Made by a program: the position numbers and the translations under genes
The notes under the pieces: generated by a model
Told to the model about the DNA's origin: nothing
What the model saw: the letters and a program-made list of their open reading frames with translations, nothing else
Database searches by the model: none
Source of the DNA: a virus
DNA length: 64,000 nt
Reading direction: 5' to 3' (one strand)
Virus record (IMG/VR): IMGVR_UViG_3300042198_000079
Span: 1 to 64,000 of that record
In this document: positions 13,817 to 23,746 of the stretch, piece after piece
Layout: the number at the start of each line of letters is the position of its first letter
Numbering within the stretch: the stretch's first letter is position 1

Positions 13817-15901
13817 ATGTCAGATAATTTTGAAGAATGGTTGAATGAAATTTCTTCAGTGCCTAAAGAAATATCTCCTTTAGAAGAAGAATCTTTTTCG
13901 ATTGAACAAAATATACCAAAACCAACTAGTTCCCCAGTTGAAAAACCAATTAGAGGAATAGTAGAATGGGATAAGATAAAAAATAAACCATCAACATTTA
14001 ATCCTTCAAGCCATAATCATGACGGGATATATGCACCTATATCTCACATGCATCCAATATCTAGTATAATAAATTTACAATCAACATTGAGCAGTTTACA
14101 ACTTTCAGGTGACTATGCACCTATAGTTCATACACACGATATTAGTAGTATTACCAATCTTCAAACTACTTTAGATGGAAAAGCTGCATCGTCACATACA
14201 CACGATATTAGTAGTATTACCAATCTTCAAACTACTTTAGATGGAAAAGCTGCATCGTCACATACACACGATATTAGTAGTATTACCAATCTTCAAACCG
14301 AATTAAATAATAGATCATTAACTTCACATAATCATGATAGTTTATATGCTCAATTAGTTCATACACACAATATTAGTAGTATTACTAATCTTCAAACTGA
14401 ATTAAACAATAGATCATTAACGAGTCATAATCACGATAGTTTATATGCTTCGATAGTTCATACTCATAATATTAGTAGTATTGCTAATCTTCAAACCGAA
14501 TTAGATGGAAAAGCAGCATCGTCGCATACTCATGGTAATATAACATCTTCTGGAACTATTGGAAATACTTCCGGTTTACCGATAAAAACCGGAGCATCTG
14601 GTATACTTGAAACTGGTGCGTTTGGCACGGCAGTAGGACAGTTTGCGGAAGGCAACCACAAGCATTTTCTGAACGACAGTATGCCATATTTGAATGTGCA
14701 AGGTTATGAGTTGCCATACCGCTATTCTCAGCAGGATTGGTATTTAGAATTAAACAACTATGAAAGCATTCGAGTTTACAAAGATGGCGCATGGAAACTC
14801 AATTTTTCGAACAATGATCCAGAAAATTCAGAAAACGTCACGATCACTGGTGGATATGATCTTTATCCGTGGAGCCAACCTACTAATTTCCGCAATGCAG
14901 GATGGACAGTAAAACCGAGGTTATTCGGTGTACTAATAGACCAACTTGACCCCGGAACAAACAACACAGACTTAGACGCTACTACGTCTTATCACGGTCT
15001 GCTTCCCAAACTCGGCGGCGGCACGACCAATTTTCTCCGGGCCGATGGGACATGGGCCGCGCCTCCCGGTACAGCGTCAACAGTAGACATTCGCCTTTAC
15101 ACCGTCAACGACACTTGGACTAATCCATCGCCAAGCTCCGCAAAGCGGGTGTTCGTCCGGTTGGTTGGAGGCGGCGGTGGCGGTGGCAGTGGACGCAAGG
15201 GTGCTACTAGCACTGTTCGGTGTGGCGGCGGTGGCGGCGCGGGTGGGTGCGTTGTCGAGTTTTGGACGCTTACTACTGATTTGGGTTCAACGGAATCTGT
15301 AACTATTGGATCTGGAGGGTCTGGGGGGGCGACGCAGGCGACTAATAGCACTAACGGAAATGCCGGAACCGCCGGAGGAGAGACTACATTTGGTGGAGGG
15401 ATAGCTTCGGGCGGAAACGGAGGAGGAGCTGGGACAAGCAGTAGCGGCACTGCCGGAGGTGGAACTAGCAGTGGTAATTTGTTTGGTGGCACTACGTCCA
15501 ATGGCTCTAGTGGCGGCGCAGCAAGCGCGGCTGGAGGCACTGGGGCAGGGGGAACTGGAACGGCTGGGTCGCTACCGAGCGGTGGCGGCGCGGGTGGAGG
15601 CATTACAAGCGCGAATGTTTCTTCAACTGGAGGCTTAGGGGGCACGGTGGGGTCTAACACTATTGGCACGATTTCTGGCGGAGCAGCCGGAGCAGTGGCA
15701 GGGAACGGAGGCGCAGGGAATTCGGGGCGAGGGGTGGGGACTGGCGGTGGCGGTGGCGGTGGGAACGGAGGCGTAGGAGGGAACGGTGGTGGATTCGGAG
15801 CCGGAGGTGGCGGAGGTGGCGGAATAACAAATGACACTGGTATTACCAACGCAGGCGGCAATGGTTCGCCCGGGTATGCACTTATTATAACTTATCTATA
15901 A
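13817..15901 (+). CDS. Tail fibre protein with collagen-like/HTH repeats and a glycine-rich tip
   Basis: The protein has 694 residues. The N-terminus (1-60) is acidic and may attach to the baseplate. Residues about 70-240 are repeats around HTHDISSITNLQTTLDGKAA, a pattern common in phage fibres. Residues about 240-420 form an intermediate domain ending in the fibre signature LPKLGGGTTNFLRADGTWAA. From about 450 to the end there is a very glycine-rich domain (runs of GGGGGG, ending GSPGYALIITYL), the type used as a receptor-binding tip in some phages. GC content rises sharply from about 14.6 kb to the gene end, beyond what the neighbouring structural genes show, so this half was probably acquired by recombination. 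Confidence 0.85.
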   Translation: MSDNFEEWLNEISSVPKEISPLEEESFSIEQNIPKPTSSPVEKPIRGIVEWDKIKNKPSTFNPSSHNHDGIYAPISHMHPISSIINLQSTLSSLQLSGDYAPIVHTHDISSITNLQTTLDGKAASSHTHDISSITNLQTTLDGKAASSHTHDISSITNLQTELNNRSLTSHNHDSLYAQLVHTHNISSITNLQTELNNRSLTSHNHDSLYASIVHTHNISSIANLQTELDGKAASSHTHGNITSSGTIGNTSGLPIKTGASGILETGAFGTAVGQFAEGNHKHFLNDSMPYLNVQGYELPYRYSQQDWYLELNNYESIRVYKDGAWKLNFSNNDPENSENVTITGGYDLYPWSQPTNFRNAGWTVKPRLFGVLIDQLDPGTNNTDLDATTSYHGLLPKLGGGTTNFLRADGTWAAPPGTASTVDIRLYTVNDTWTNPSPSSAKRVFVRLVGGGGGGGSGRKGATSTVRCGGGGGAGGCVVEFWTLTTDLGSTESVTIGSGGSGGATQATNSTNGNAGTAGGETTFGGGIASGGNGGGAGTSSSGTAGGGTSSGNLFGGTTSNGSSGGAASAAGGTGAGGTGTAGSLPSGGGAGGGITSANVSSTGGLGGTVGSNTIGTISGGAAGAVAGNGGAGNSGRGVGTGGGGGGGNGGVGGNGGGFGAGGGGGGGITNDTGITNAGGNGSPGYALIITYL
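14129..14530 (+). repeat. 66-bp in-frame repeats inside the tail fibre gene
   Basis: Two nearly identical 66-bp units start at 14129 and 14195 (22 residues each, HTHDISSITNLQT core). Longer variants containing SLTSHNHDSLYA follow, up to about 14530. Repeat number could change by slippage and alter fibre length. Confidence 0.85.
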
Positions 15902-15907
15902 AATAAA

Positions 15908-16324
15908 ATGAAAAGGATAGCACATATTCAAAACGAAAAAATAATAAACGTAAGTGTAGGAAAAGACGATTGGATTGCTCCTGAAGATGGAAGTATGATG
16001 TTAGAATCAGATGCACTTTCTTTAGGATATACTTATTTTTCAAAAAATATTATTAATTACGATAATGCTCCTTCTTGGAAAGTAAAAATATGGTTGCTGA
16101 GAAACGGAATAACTTCTCAAGACATTTCAAATACTATTGTTCAAATTTATGAAAATATGTATGGCGAAAATCTCACAAGTCAACAAGAATTGGAAAAACA
16201 AGAAGCTCTTTTACGATGGGAAAATGTTACAGAAATACCATTTGATCATCCATTGGTAGGTTTAATAGCAAATCAATTAAATATAAATTTGGAAAATGTA
16301 TGGAATGATATTCACAGCATTTAA
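15908..16324 (+). CDS. Hypothetical protein next to the tail fibre, 138 residues
   Basis: Begins MKRIAHIQNEKIINVSVG and has a mixed alpha/beta look with no known motif. It starts 6 bases after the fibre stop, with a TATAAAAT-like box overlapping the junction. By position it could be a fibre assembly chaperone, as phages often place one directly after the fibre gene, but the sequence itself gives no proof. Confidence 0.6.
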   Translation: MKRIAHIQNEKIINVSVGKDDWIAPEDGSMMLESDALSLGYTYFSKNIINYDNAPSWKVKIWLLRNGITSQDISNTIVQIYENMYGENLTSQQELEKQEALLRWENVTEIPFDHPLVGLIANQLNINLENVWNDIHSI

Positions 16325-16332
16325 ATATATTA

Positions 16333-18978
16333 ATGGAAGAATTTGAAATTGAAGATCCGGCAGATATTAATTTTTCATTAAATGAAAAATATCTAGGAGC
16401 AGATTTATACAGAGTAATATATCCAGAAGTATCTTCTAATATCACAACTTATAAAATAAATTTATCAGAAGGATATAATTTTTTTCACTTGTTATCTGGT
16501 GAAGTTTTTGCTGATGCTTTAGATACGAATTATTCTATTGATTTGAATCAATCAAAAGAATTACTTTTATCAGCAACAGCAGGAAGTTCTATTGATGTTT
16601 CAGATGTAATTTGGCAACGTCAAGGATATAAATTAGAAGGAGCATGGTTAAAATCGTTTAATAATGAACCACGGGATGTAAAAATGCTTTCCCGAATAAT
16701 TCCGGGACAAACTACTTTTAGATTTCCGTTTCCCGGAAAAGGTCTTTCTAGTATTGATTTGGGGTGGACTGGACATTCTTTGGAAAATGTTTCTAAAGAT
16801 GTTTGGTATACTGAAAATACACAAAATTTAAGAGAAGAATTAACAAAATTATATTGGAACAATTTTCCTTTAAATTCTAGTTGTGATTCGATTGATATTC
16901 ACCAAACAAAATTAATTGATAGTGGAGCAATAGCATCAAAGCACAGCAAAGATGCAGACAGAATTTACTATAGACCAACTGTTCGGGACGGAAACCCCGA
17001 TGGAATATACAATGGAGAACAACAAACTAGCTTTTTATATGATTTTGATTTAACGCAAATTCCAGTATCAGAAGGTGAAAATAAAATTTATTTTCCAATA
17101 TCAAGAATAAGTCAAGAAGCAAGCGACAATGTAACAAAACCAAATTTCCAAATGAACATTGATCAGTGTTCTCCAATTAAATTATCCGAAATAAATGTAG
17201 CAATGGACATGGCAGGAGCAGTTGCTAGTTTAGATATTACAAAAGCAGATATGATTTTCAAAAAAAGCGGATTTTGTGGATCGGTAAATGAAGCTGCATG
17301 GTTATCTGGAAGTCCAATTAGTGTTGGTGTTTGTTCTAATAATAGTTCGCATCAATCTTCTCTTTATTCTGTTTTTACACCGGGACTTGAAACTAGATTT
17401 GTGTTTCATATGACTGGAGGTGATGGTTTGACTTTAAATAAAGTTTTTTATGGTTTAGATCATGATCCTTGGTGCCCTTATTTAAAATTAGAACACATCG
17501 ATTATTTAAAAAATAGCGATAGAACAAAAAATCTTGATTATGATCAAGCAAAAAAATGTAAATGTAAAGCAACTTGGTTTTCCCCTTGTGGACATTCTGA
17601 AAGTTTTATAAAATTTTGGAAATTTACAGACATAATTTACTTAGATCCATTGAGCGGATTTAATGAAGTTAGAAGTTTTTCTCCAGAATCATGGAGAGAT
17701 AGAAATGGCAAACCTTGGAATGATTCCGATCAAATAGCATATTTTGAATATAGTGGAATCGAACCAACAATTGGATGGGGAAGAGGTAATTGGAGAACTG
17801 GAAACGGAGATGTGTTTTATTTAAAAGAAGGAGAAGTTTATGTATATAGAAGAACTGATATAAATTCATGTGGAACTACTCCTCCATTAATATTGAATAG
17901 ATCTGTGGAAGATTCTGTTTGCGGTTATGTTAATAGAAATACTCCAATATGGGCAAAAGCAATATATGTTGATGGACAGTTTATAGATGCAGGTGTTCCT
18001 TCTGATATGATATTAAGATCGACAGATTATATTGTTTATAACCACAAGCCAGAATATGAATTTACATGTACTAAATTGTCAAGTAGAAATGTTACATCTT
18101 TTAATGTTTCTTCGACAAGTTCTGTTGAACTTGTTCCTATTTCTTCTTTAGGAGGAATCGGCAGTCAATTAGTTTCAAATATTTTAATAAAAGAAACAGA
18201 ATATTCTTCTGTTTCTGTAGAGTCAGATGTAATAAGTTCATTCATATATCATAAAGCACCCAGCTTTTTATGGTCAACTGATTTAACAAATTATAATCCT
18301 AGACCATATTGGGCACTAGATCCAATAGAATATTGCATGGACGGTCAAACTTCCATCAATGAATATGACGAATATATAGTTTCTACATTACCAGTTCCAA
18401 GTAATCTTGTTTTAGAATATGATTCATATTTTTCTTATCAATATCAGGGAAATGTTCCATTTGTTTGGAATGAAGATATAAAAATGAGAATAAATGAAAA
18501 TAAACCCCCGGTTTGGATGAAAATTGATATTTCGGATTATTCTATGAATACATGGGAAAACACAACAAATCAAAAATCCGAATTAAAACACCCTAGTGTT
18601 TGGAGTCCTCCATCAGAAAATAAATTTATAATGTTTTCTGCAACAACAGCATCTTCTGATATGGTATTGGAAAGTCGCCACAATTGCGGATTTTGGTCAG
18701 AAGTTGTTTATTGTGCAAAAAAACCTTTTACATGGACAGTTGTATTAACATCAGAATCTGCATTACAGAAAAACACTCCAATTTTAGATTTATATGTTAA
18801 ACCAAACTATCCTTGGAGAAATGCAAAAAATATTTATGAAGCAAAATTCAAAATAATGAGCAAAAATCAAAAAACAAAAACAAAAAAATCTTTAGGAGTG
18901 TTAACGCCAGAAAGAACAACCCAAGATATTTTAAGAGGAAAGGATATAACTATTGAATATGTCGGAAATAATACCTGA
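16333..18978 (+). CDS. Large virion structural protein, 881 residues, family not recognised
   Basis: A long Ser/Asn/Tyr-rich protein with many short beta-prone stretches and scattered Cys. A cysteine-rich patch occurs near residues 405-420 (KKCKCKATWFSPCGHSESF). No transmembrane segment, enzyme motif or coiled coil is seen. It begins 8 bases after the preceding stop and overlaps the next gene by 20 bases, in a run of same-strand tail/baseplate-type genes. I infer a baseplate or fibre-network component from position and composition. Confidence 0.65.
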   Translation: MEEFEIEDPADINFSLNEKYLGADLYRVIYPEVSSNITTYKINLSEGYNFFHLLSGEVFADALDTNYSIDLNQSKELLLSATAGSSIDVSDVIWQRQGYKLEGAWLKSFNNEPRDVKMLSRIIPGQTTFRFPFPGKGLSSIDLGWTGHSLENVSKDVWYTENTQNLREELTKLYWNNFPLNSSCDSIDIHQTKLIDSGAIASKHSKDADRIYYRPTVRDGNPDGIYNGEQQTSFLYDFDLTQIPVSEGENKIYFPISRISQEASDNVTKPNFQMNIDQCSPIKLSEINVAMDMAGAVASLDITKADMIFKKSGFCGSVNEAAWLSGSPISVGVCSNNSSHQSSLYSVFTPGLETRFVFHMTGGDGLTLNKVFYGLDHDPWCPYLKLEHIDYLKNSDRTKNLDYDQAKKCKCKATWFSPCGHSESFIKFWKFTDIIYLDPLSGFNEVRSFSPESWRDRNGKPWNDSDQIAYFEYSGIEPTIGWGRGNWRTGNGDVFYLKEGEVYVYRRTDINSCGTTPPLILNRSVEDSVCGYVNRNTPIWAKAIYVDGQFIDAGVPSDMILRSTDYIVYNHKPEYEFTCTKLSSRNVTSFNVSSTSSVELVPISSLGGIGSQLVSNILIKETEYSSVSVESDVISSFIYHKAPSFLWSTDLTNYNPRPYWALDPIEYCMDGQTSINEYDEYIVSTLPVPSNLVLEYDSYFSYQYQGNVPFVWNEDIKMRINENKPPVWMKIDISDYSMNTWENTTNQKSELKHPSVWSPPSENKFIMFSATTASSDMVLESRHNCGFWSEVVYCAKKPFTWTVVLTSESALQKNTPILDLYVKPNYPWRNAKNIYEAKFKIMSKNQKTKTKKSLGVLTPERTTQDILRGKDITIEYVGNNT

Positions 18979-19462
18979 TCCAAAATTATACACTTCTGAT
19001 AATTATAAAGTTGTCAATTTTTATCCTAGTTATTGGCAAGGAATAAACGGAGAAGTAATTTATTCAGAATCTAGGTTTATCCCATATTCATCAAAATATA
19101 AAGAATTCCCTTTTAATCCCGATTGTCTTAATAATACCAATCTCCCAACAGGAACACTGGAAAAAGTTATTAGCGATATAGACGGAAACATATGGAATTG
19201 TTATAAAAACGGAAATTATAAAAATCTTTGGTTGCAAAAAATAAATTCTACTAGTTTATCGTCTGTTTCTGGAAATTTTGAAGGTGAATTTTATATTTCT
19301 TCCGGTAAACATATTTGTTTTATAAACAATTATTCCGTTTCTGCTCTCACATACAAGAGAAATTCTTTGTTTTTAAACAAAACTTTAGAAATTTCCGCAT
19401 TTCAATACTCTAATGATGTTTTGACTTGTTTAGACAAAAACAACGAAATTATAACAATATAA
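18959..19462 (+). CDS. Structural-cluster protein, 167 residues, unknown
   Basis: I use the ATG at 18959 (MSEIIPDPKLYTS) rather than the TTG two codons earlier. It overlaps the end of the 881-residue gene by 20 bases. Repeated aromatic beta-like motifs (GNIWNCYKNGNYKNLWLQK, LTCLDKNNE) suggest a small beta-propeller-like or beta-sandwich fold related in style to the downstream 776-residue protein. No family is recognised. Confidence 0.6.
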   Translation: MSEIIPDPKLYTSDNYKVVNFYPSYWQGINGEVIYSESRFIPYSSKYKEFPFNPDCLNNTNLPTGTLEKVISDIDGNIWNCYKNGNYKNLWLQKINSTSLSSVSGNFEGEFYISSGKHICFINNYSVSALTYKRNSLFLNKTLEISAFQYSNDVLTCLDKNNEIITI

Positions 19463-19465
19463 ATA
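19458..19465 (+). promoter_or_regulatory. Late promoter, leaderless spacing
   Basis: A perfect TATAAATA, partly inside the stop of the previous gene, with exactly 6 bases before ATG 19472. Confidence 0.75.
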
Positions 19466-19471
19466 ATTTAA

Positions 19472-20470
19472 ATGTTATTAATAGAAAACTATATAATTTA
19501 CAAAGAATCCAATAATTTATATTTTAAAAACTTATTTGTTTCTTCTGGTGCTACATTAGTGAGTGCAATAGGGGCATATAATTTATTAGATTGTGTAATC
19601 GGGAAATCTCAACACTTGTTTTTAACTAATAACTATAATTTTATTTCACATTGTTATTCAACAAGTCAACAAGAAGTTTCCAGCAACTGTTTTAGTTATT
19701 ATCAATCAATAAAAAACACACAAAACACTGTTTTAAAACCAACATATGTAAATTCTAATTTTTCAACAGACGAATGGTGGAATATTTTAAAAAATCACAT
19801 TATTGATTATTGTTATTTTTCAAATTCTTTTAATTTTTTAACATCTGCAATAAACAATTCAAGCACAATTTTTAAAAATATCAAAAATATATACAAAAAA
19901 GGCGAAATTTTACCAGAAAATACAAAATTTGCAAAAACACAATATTGGATAACCGTTCCTGTTGGAACATCAACATGTTCATCTATAGATTACAATATAA
20001 TTCCTTTAAAGTGTAACGAAAATCTAAACGGAATTGTAGGAGAAAAACAATATATAAAATTTAACAATGATCATGAAAATATATCTTTAATATTTTCTTT
20101 ATCTGCATATCCAACAGAAATAAAAGAAAATATAGAATTTAAATGGTATGATTATTTTAAAGAAGAGAACATAAATAATGTTGAATTTTTAAATGCAACA
20201 AATGGTTCGTTTTCTGGAAATTCGGATATTATTATTAACAAAACGAAACAGCAATCAGCATGGTTTTTAAACTATGCAAATTCCAGTTTATGGGTAAATT
20301 TAGCAACAAATCAACCATCTGGTATTGTTTTGAACACAGACGATGTTTTAGTTTATAAAAAATTCGACAACGATGCATATTCTGCGCTTTCGTCGAGTAT
20401 ATTGGATGAAGATTTATTGGGATATTTAGACGAAAATCAAAAAGGAACATATTCCTTTTTACAAATGTAA
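19472..20470 (+). CDS. Structural-cluster protein, 332 residues, unknown
   Basis: Rich in Asn, Ser, Phe and Tyr with no enzyme motif or membrane segment. The start is fixed by the TATAAATA box 6 bases upstream. It lies between two other large beta-rich tail-block proteins. The C-terminal half has strand-like stretches (INKTKQQSAWFLNYANSSLW, DDVLVYKKF). A tail or baseplate decoration role is inferred from neighbours only. Confidence 0.6.
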   Translation: MLLIENYIIYKESNNLYFKNLFVSSGATLVSAIGAYNLLDCVIGKSQHLFLTNNYNFISHCYSTSQQEVSSNCFSYYQSIKNTQNTVLKPTYVNSNFSTDEWWNILKNHIIDYCYFSNSFNFLTSAINNSSTIFKNIKNIYKKGEILPENTKFAKTQYWITVPVGTSTCSSIDYNIIPLKCNENLNGIVGEKQYIKFNNDHENISLIFSLSAYPTEIKENIEFKWYDYFKEENINNVEFLNATNGSFSGNSDIIINKTKQQSAWFLNYANSSLWVNLATNQPSGIVLNTDDVLVYKKFDNDAYSALSSSILDEDLLGYLDENQKGTYSFLQM

Positions 20471-20492
20471 AATAGACCAATAAATAAAATTA

Positions 20493-22823
20493 ATGAATAA
20501 TTTTTTATTATCTAGTGTTCCAGTTTCTGTACAGAATTATGATTCTTCAATAATAAGAAACGTATTTAATCCTTTGGAATTGAAACACAAAGATTTCGAT
20601 CCCAAACCAAATATTTTTTTCAATAATAAAGATTGGAACGAATTAGTCGATAAGTTTTACGAAAATTTAATTTATATTAAAAATCAATCTTATATATGGA
20701 ATTCTATATTTCCCGGAATAGAAAGATATAAATGGATAACAATAAAAAACATAAAGAAAATAGAAGTTGTTGACGATATTTTATATGCACTAGGAGAAAA
20801 TACATTAAATGTCATTTCTTCTAGTGGAACAGGATTTGAAAAAGGCAAAATAGAACAAATTATTACTAAATCCGCATTAGATGATTTTTATGAATTAAAA
20901 GATTTTACAATAAACGAATATAAATTATTTGCTCTAGAAGGAAATTATGTTCTTTCGTGGGAATATCCTTCATTGAATTTCAAAGGTTATTTTGGTGGTT
21001 TTGGTGGTCCTTCTGAAAAGAATAAGTTTTACAATCCACAAGCAATTGCGTCAAACTCCGAATATATTTTTGTTGCAGATACAGAAAATAAAAATTTAAA
21101 AATATATAATCATGATTTTCAATTTAGATGTAGAGTGGCATTTCCATCAAGACCAACAACAATCGCAATAAATAATAATTATATTTTTGTAGGAAGTTCA
21201 GAATCTAATAAAATTTATAGATTTGAAATATGTTGTATAAAAAACTTTAAAATAATATACATACCTGAAAAATTCATATTAAAATCTATAAGAAACGATT
21301 CATATCAAGATGGGTTTTTATATATTGTTTCAGAAAGCGGACTTGCTGCTAGATATACCCAAGACGGGTTATTTATAAGTTATTTAAGAAATCTCGACAA
21401 TAACGGAATAGTTGATTTATATAAAAATCAAGCAGATGTTGTAGTATTAGGTAGAGATAATAATATTGTTAGTTATTTAGATTATTCTTATAAATTATCA
21501 GCACTAATAGAAAATCAATGCAGTGCAATCGTCCCTTCTGCTGCATATATCGGAGATGATGAATTAAACCCATCGTGGATACCCTACAACAGCAGTTTAA
21601 ATAAAATGTATGATGATATTGCTTGTTTAACAAATAGCATTACATCGATATTTGTGGGCGATTATTCATATGAATATGATTCTATACTTTCTGTTATAAC
21701 AATACCTTCTATATACGACTTTAAAGAAGAAATAGAAGATGTTTTATATTTTGGAGAAAACGATCCTTTTGTTTGGGAAGTTGTTGCTCGTCCTTGGAGA
21801 ATATTTTATGACGAGTTTGAAAAAATGATAGATTTTTATAATTTCCAAACAAGTGCCAATATTGGGTATACGCCTTCATTTTTTGGTTGTAGAAAAATAA
21901 AAGAATTAAAAACAAACAGACCTTTGGAAATTTCTTCTGATGTATATCCAATAACTTTGAGAGAATTGAATCCAGTTAGAAATAAATTTTCTCTGAATTA
22001 TTTTTGTCAATCAGGAGAAGAATATATTACAAATGAATGTTTTAGAACTTGGAATGCATTTAACTGTTTATTTGACACACCTTCTGCAAGCTGTGCAACT
22101 TGGGGTGATGTTTATGAACTTTGCGATGTTGATTGTTTTTCTGGAATAAAATGGACAAATATTTTACCTCCTAGTTGCACCGGAGTTTCTGCTATAGACA
22201 GTTTGGTGAATGTTTATACTCCAAATTTTTCAAGTGTTGTTATTAGTAGACCTAAAGAAAGTCCGGTAACATTATATTGGAATAATATTTTGAATAGTTA
22301 TAATTCTCTTTCTGGACATGTTCTGACATGGTATCGAGACAGATGGAGATATTATCTAAATGATGTTTTAATTGAAAATTTCGGAAATAATTTGTCCCAT
22401 CCAATGTCTGGATATTTTTTAAACCAAACACAATCTGATGTTGTTTTTACAAGTAATAATAATATTTTTGCGTGTTGGAAGAGATTGTTGTTAACAAGAA
22501 ATACTGCTAAAAATTTTGAAAGTTTATTCCCTATAAAATATACCGATTTTAATTCCACTATAGGAAAAAATTGCGTATATGAAAACACAAATTGGATATT
22601 AAATTATAATTCAAGTCTTCGTGTTTGGGATTTATCTTCTAAGCACTATGCAAGTGTTTGGATATATCCCAGCAAATATAATACAGTTTCAGGGAGCAAT
22701 GATATTTCTTTAAGATATATACCTAACCAAAATATAGTAAGTACGGATTTTTGCTTGGATTCCAAAAGGTCAAATTCTTATGAATTGGGCAAAACGATAA
22801 CATTAACCATTTCCGCAATATAA
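20493..22823 (+). CDS. Virion protein with an NHL-like beta-propeller domain, 776 residues
   Basis: Residues about 165-225 contain an NHL-repeat pattern: FGGPSEKNKFYNPQAIA, then a Y-I-F-V-A-D-T-x-N-x-x-L-K-I-Y segment. Looser blades before and after (ALGENTLNVIS, YIFVGSSESNKIYRFE) span about 90-340. The second half (about 380-776) is a different Cys- and Trp-containing region without a known motif. NHL propellers bind proteins, RNA or glycans; in a tail block this suggests a receptor- or partner-binding role. An AATAAATA late box lies 6 bases before the start. Confidence 0.6.
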   Translation: MNNFLLSSVPVSVQNYDSSIIRNVFNPLELKHKDFDPKPNIFFNNKDWNELVDKFYENLIYIKNQSYIWNSIFPGIERYKWITIKNIKKIEVVDDILYALGENTLNVISSSGTGFEKGKIEQIITKSALDDFYELKDFTINEYKLFALEGNYVLSWEYPSLNFKGYFGGFGGPSEKNKFYNPQAIASNSEYIFVADTENKNLKIYNHDFQFRCRVAFPSRPTTIAINNNYIFVGSSESNKIYRFEICCIKNFKIIYIPEKFILKSIRNDSYQDGFLYIVSESGLAARYTQDGLFISYLRNLDNNGIVDLYKNQADVVVLGRDNNIVSYLDYSYKLSALIENQCSAIVPSAAYIGDDELNPSWIPYNSSLNKMYDDIACLTNSITSIFVGDYSYEYDSILSVITIPSIYDFKEEIEDVLYFGENDPFVWEVVARPWRIFYDEFEKMIDFYNFQTSANIGYTPSFFGCRKIKELKTNRPLEISSDVYPITLRELNPVRNKFSLNYFCQSGEEYITNECFRTWNAFNCLFDTPSASCATWGDVYELCDVDCFSGIKWTNILPPSCTGVSAIDSLVNVYTPNFSSVVISRPKESPVTLYWNNILNSYNSLSGHVLTWYRDRWRYYLNDVLIENFGNNLSHPMSGYFLNQTQSDVVFTSNNNIFACWKRLLLTRNTAKNFESLFPIKYTDFNSTIGKNCVYENTNWILNYNSSLRVWDLSSKHYASVWIYPSKYNTVSGSNDISLRYIPNQNIVSTDFCLDSKRSNSYELGKTITLTISAI

Positions 22824-22826
22824 ATA
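22819..22826 (+). promoter_or_regulatory. Late promoter overlapping an upstream stop codon
   Basis: A perfect TATAAATA with 6 bases before ATG 22833; the TAA of the previous gene lies inside the box. Confidence 0.75.
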
Positions 22827-22832
22827 AATATA

Positions 22833-23303
22833 ATGTCAGAAGCATTATCATGTATACCTTTAGTTCCTTTGATTCATGTTATTTCCGAGAATGAATACTT
22901 GGGAGATGCATTTACAAAAATGAATTTAAATTTTTGTAATATAGAAACAAAATTAAACACTTTTCATAGAGTTGGAGATTTTAAAAGTTCATTGATCGAT
23001 GAAGATCACGATGGTTGGAAAATAGTTAACACCGAAAGAGATTTGCCTAGAGATATGTATCCTCAATTAGAATGTTTAGTTAAAGATAATAAAATATGTT
23101 TGTTAAATCCGATTACTTTTAGATTGCCAACAATATCTCCCAGACAAATAACTGTTAGAGGAGAAGTAAAAACAATGAATTCTTTCCTATATATAGGAAA
23201 TCCAGTTGTTAGCTTTGAACCTCCTCCAAAATCAAAATGTTATATTCCATATGATTTGGAAGAACGCATATTAGATTGTGAAGGTCATTTGAGTCCTTTG
23301 TAA
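22833..23303 (+). CDS. Tail-collar-like short protein, 156 residues
   Basis: Contains VGDFKSSLIDEDHDGWKIV, then RDLPRDMYPQL (residues about 48-80), which follows the phage tail-collar layout (GD-x-K, then H-x-GW, then R-x-L-x-x-x-x-P-x-L). The same arrangement occurs in the gene at 23763 (SEDHDGWVLASDGRCLPKNAFPQL), so the two are paralogs over their first about 100 residues. The remainder is short and lacks an adhesin domain. It may be a minimal fibre or an adaptor for the longer protein. A late promoter box lies 6 bases upstream. Confidence 0.65.
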   Translation: MSEALSCIPLVPLIHVISENEYLGDAFTKMNLNFCNIETKLNTFHRVGDFKSSLIDEDHDGWKIVNTERDLPRDMYPQLECLVKDNKICLLNPITFRLPTISPRQITVRGEVKTMNSFLYIGNPVVSFEPPPKSKCYIPYDLEERILDCEGHLSPL

Positions 23304-23305
23304 AT

Positions 23306-23728
23306 TCAAACTTGTACGTTAGTTGTAATTAATTGATTATACAAATTCATACCCGGAGCATCAAAAGTAATATATACTTTATATCCGTTTTTTAATAAAA
23401 CCATATTTACTTTTATATTGTTTATTCTTGGTTCATTGGCCTTTAGTGTTCTAGTTATATCTTCTCCTATAGAATAAGCAGTTTTTTCTGAAATTGGTAA
23501 ACCCAAATAACTTATTAAGTTGGAACCAACATTTTGAAGTACGTTCATACTTCCTCTTTGAGTAAACATTAAATTAATTATAGATTGTTTTATACTATCC
23601 AATCCGTCTGAAATTCTTAAATCACTATTATCATTTTTCAATTTAAACTGTTTATCAATATCTACAAATTTTAAATTATCTTTTGTTAAAATGTTTTCTT
23701 CGGAGTATTCGTCAAAATTTAATTCCAT
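23306..23728 (-). CDS. 25: Baseplate wedge protein, gp25-like
   Basis: The protein has 140 residues. Residues about 38-130 match the GPW/gp25 family: DGLDSIKQSIINLMFTQRGS, a Gly-containing helix, a long helix, then NEPRINNIKVNM and a final strand pair ending DAPGMNL. In T4 gp25 helps join wedges and contacts the tube/sheath initiation complex. A TATAAATA box lies 9 bases before the ATG. The gene is on the opposite strand between two collar-like paralogs, and its promoter overlaps that of the rightward gene. Confidence 0.85.
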   Translation of the reverse strand: MELNFDEYSEENILTKDNLKFVDIDKQFKLKNDNSDLRISDGLDSIKQSIINLMFTQRGSMNVLQNVGSNLISYLGLPISEKTAYSIGEDITRTLKANEPRINNIKVNMVLLKNGYKVYITFDAPGMNLYNQLITTNVQV

Positions 23729-23737
23729 CTTGTAAAA

Positions 23738-23745
23738 TATTTATA
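23738..23745 (-). promoter_or_regulatory. Late promoter for the gp25-like gene
   Basis: TATAAATA on the minus strand, 9 bases before the ATG at 23728. It is back-to-back with the rightward box at 23747-23754. Confidence 0.7.
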
Positions 23746-23746
23746 T

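Noticed and set aside
15097-15861. 254-codon proline-rich frame on the minus strand
   Set aside because: Antisense shadow of the glycine-rich fibre tip: glycine codons read as proline on the other strand.
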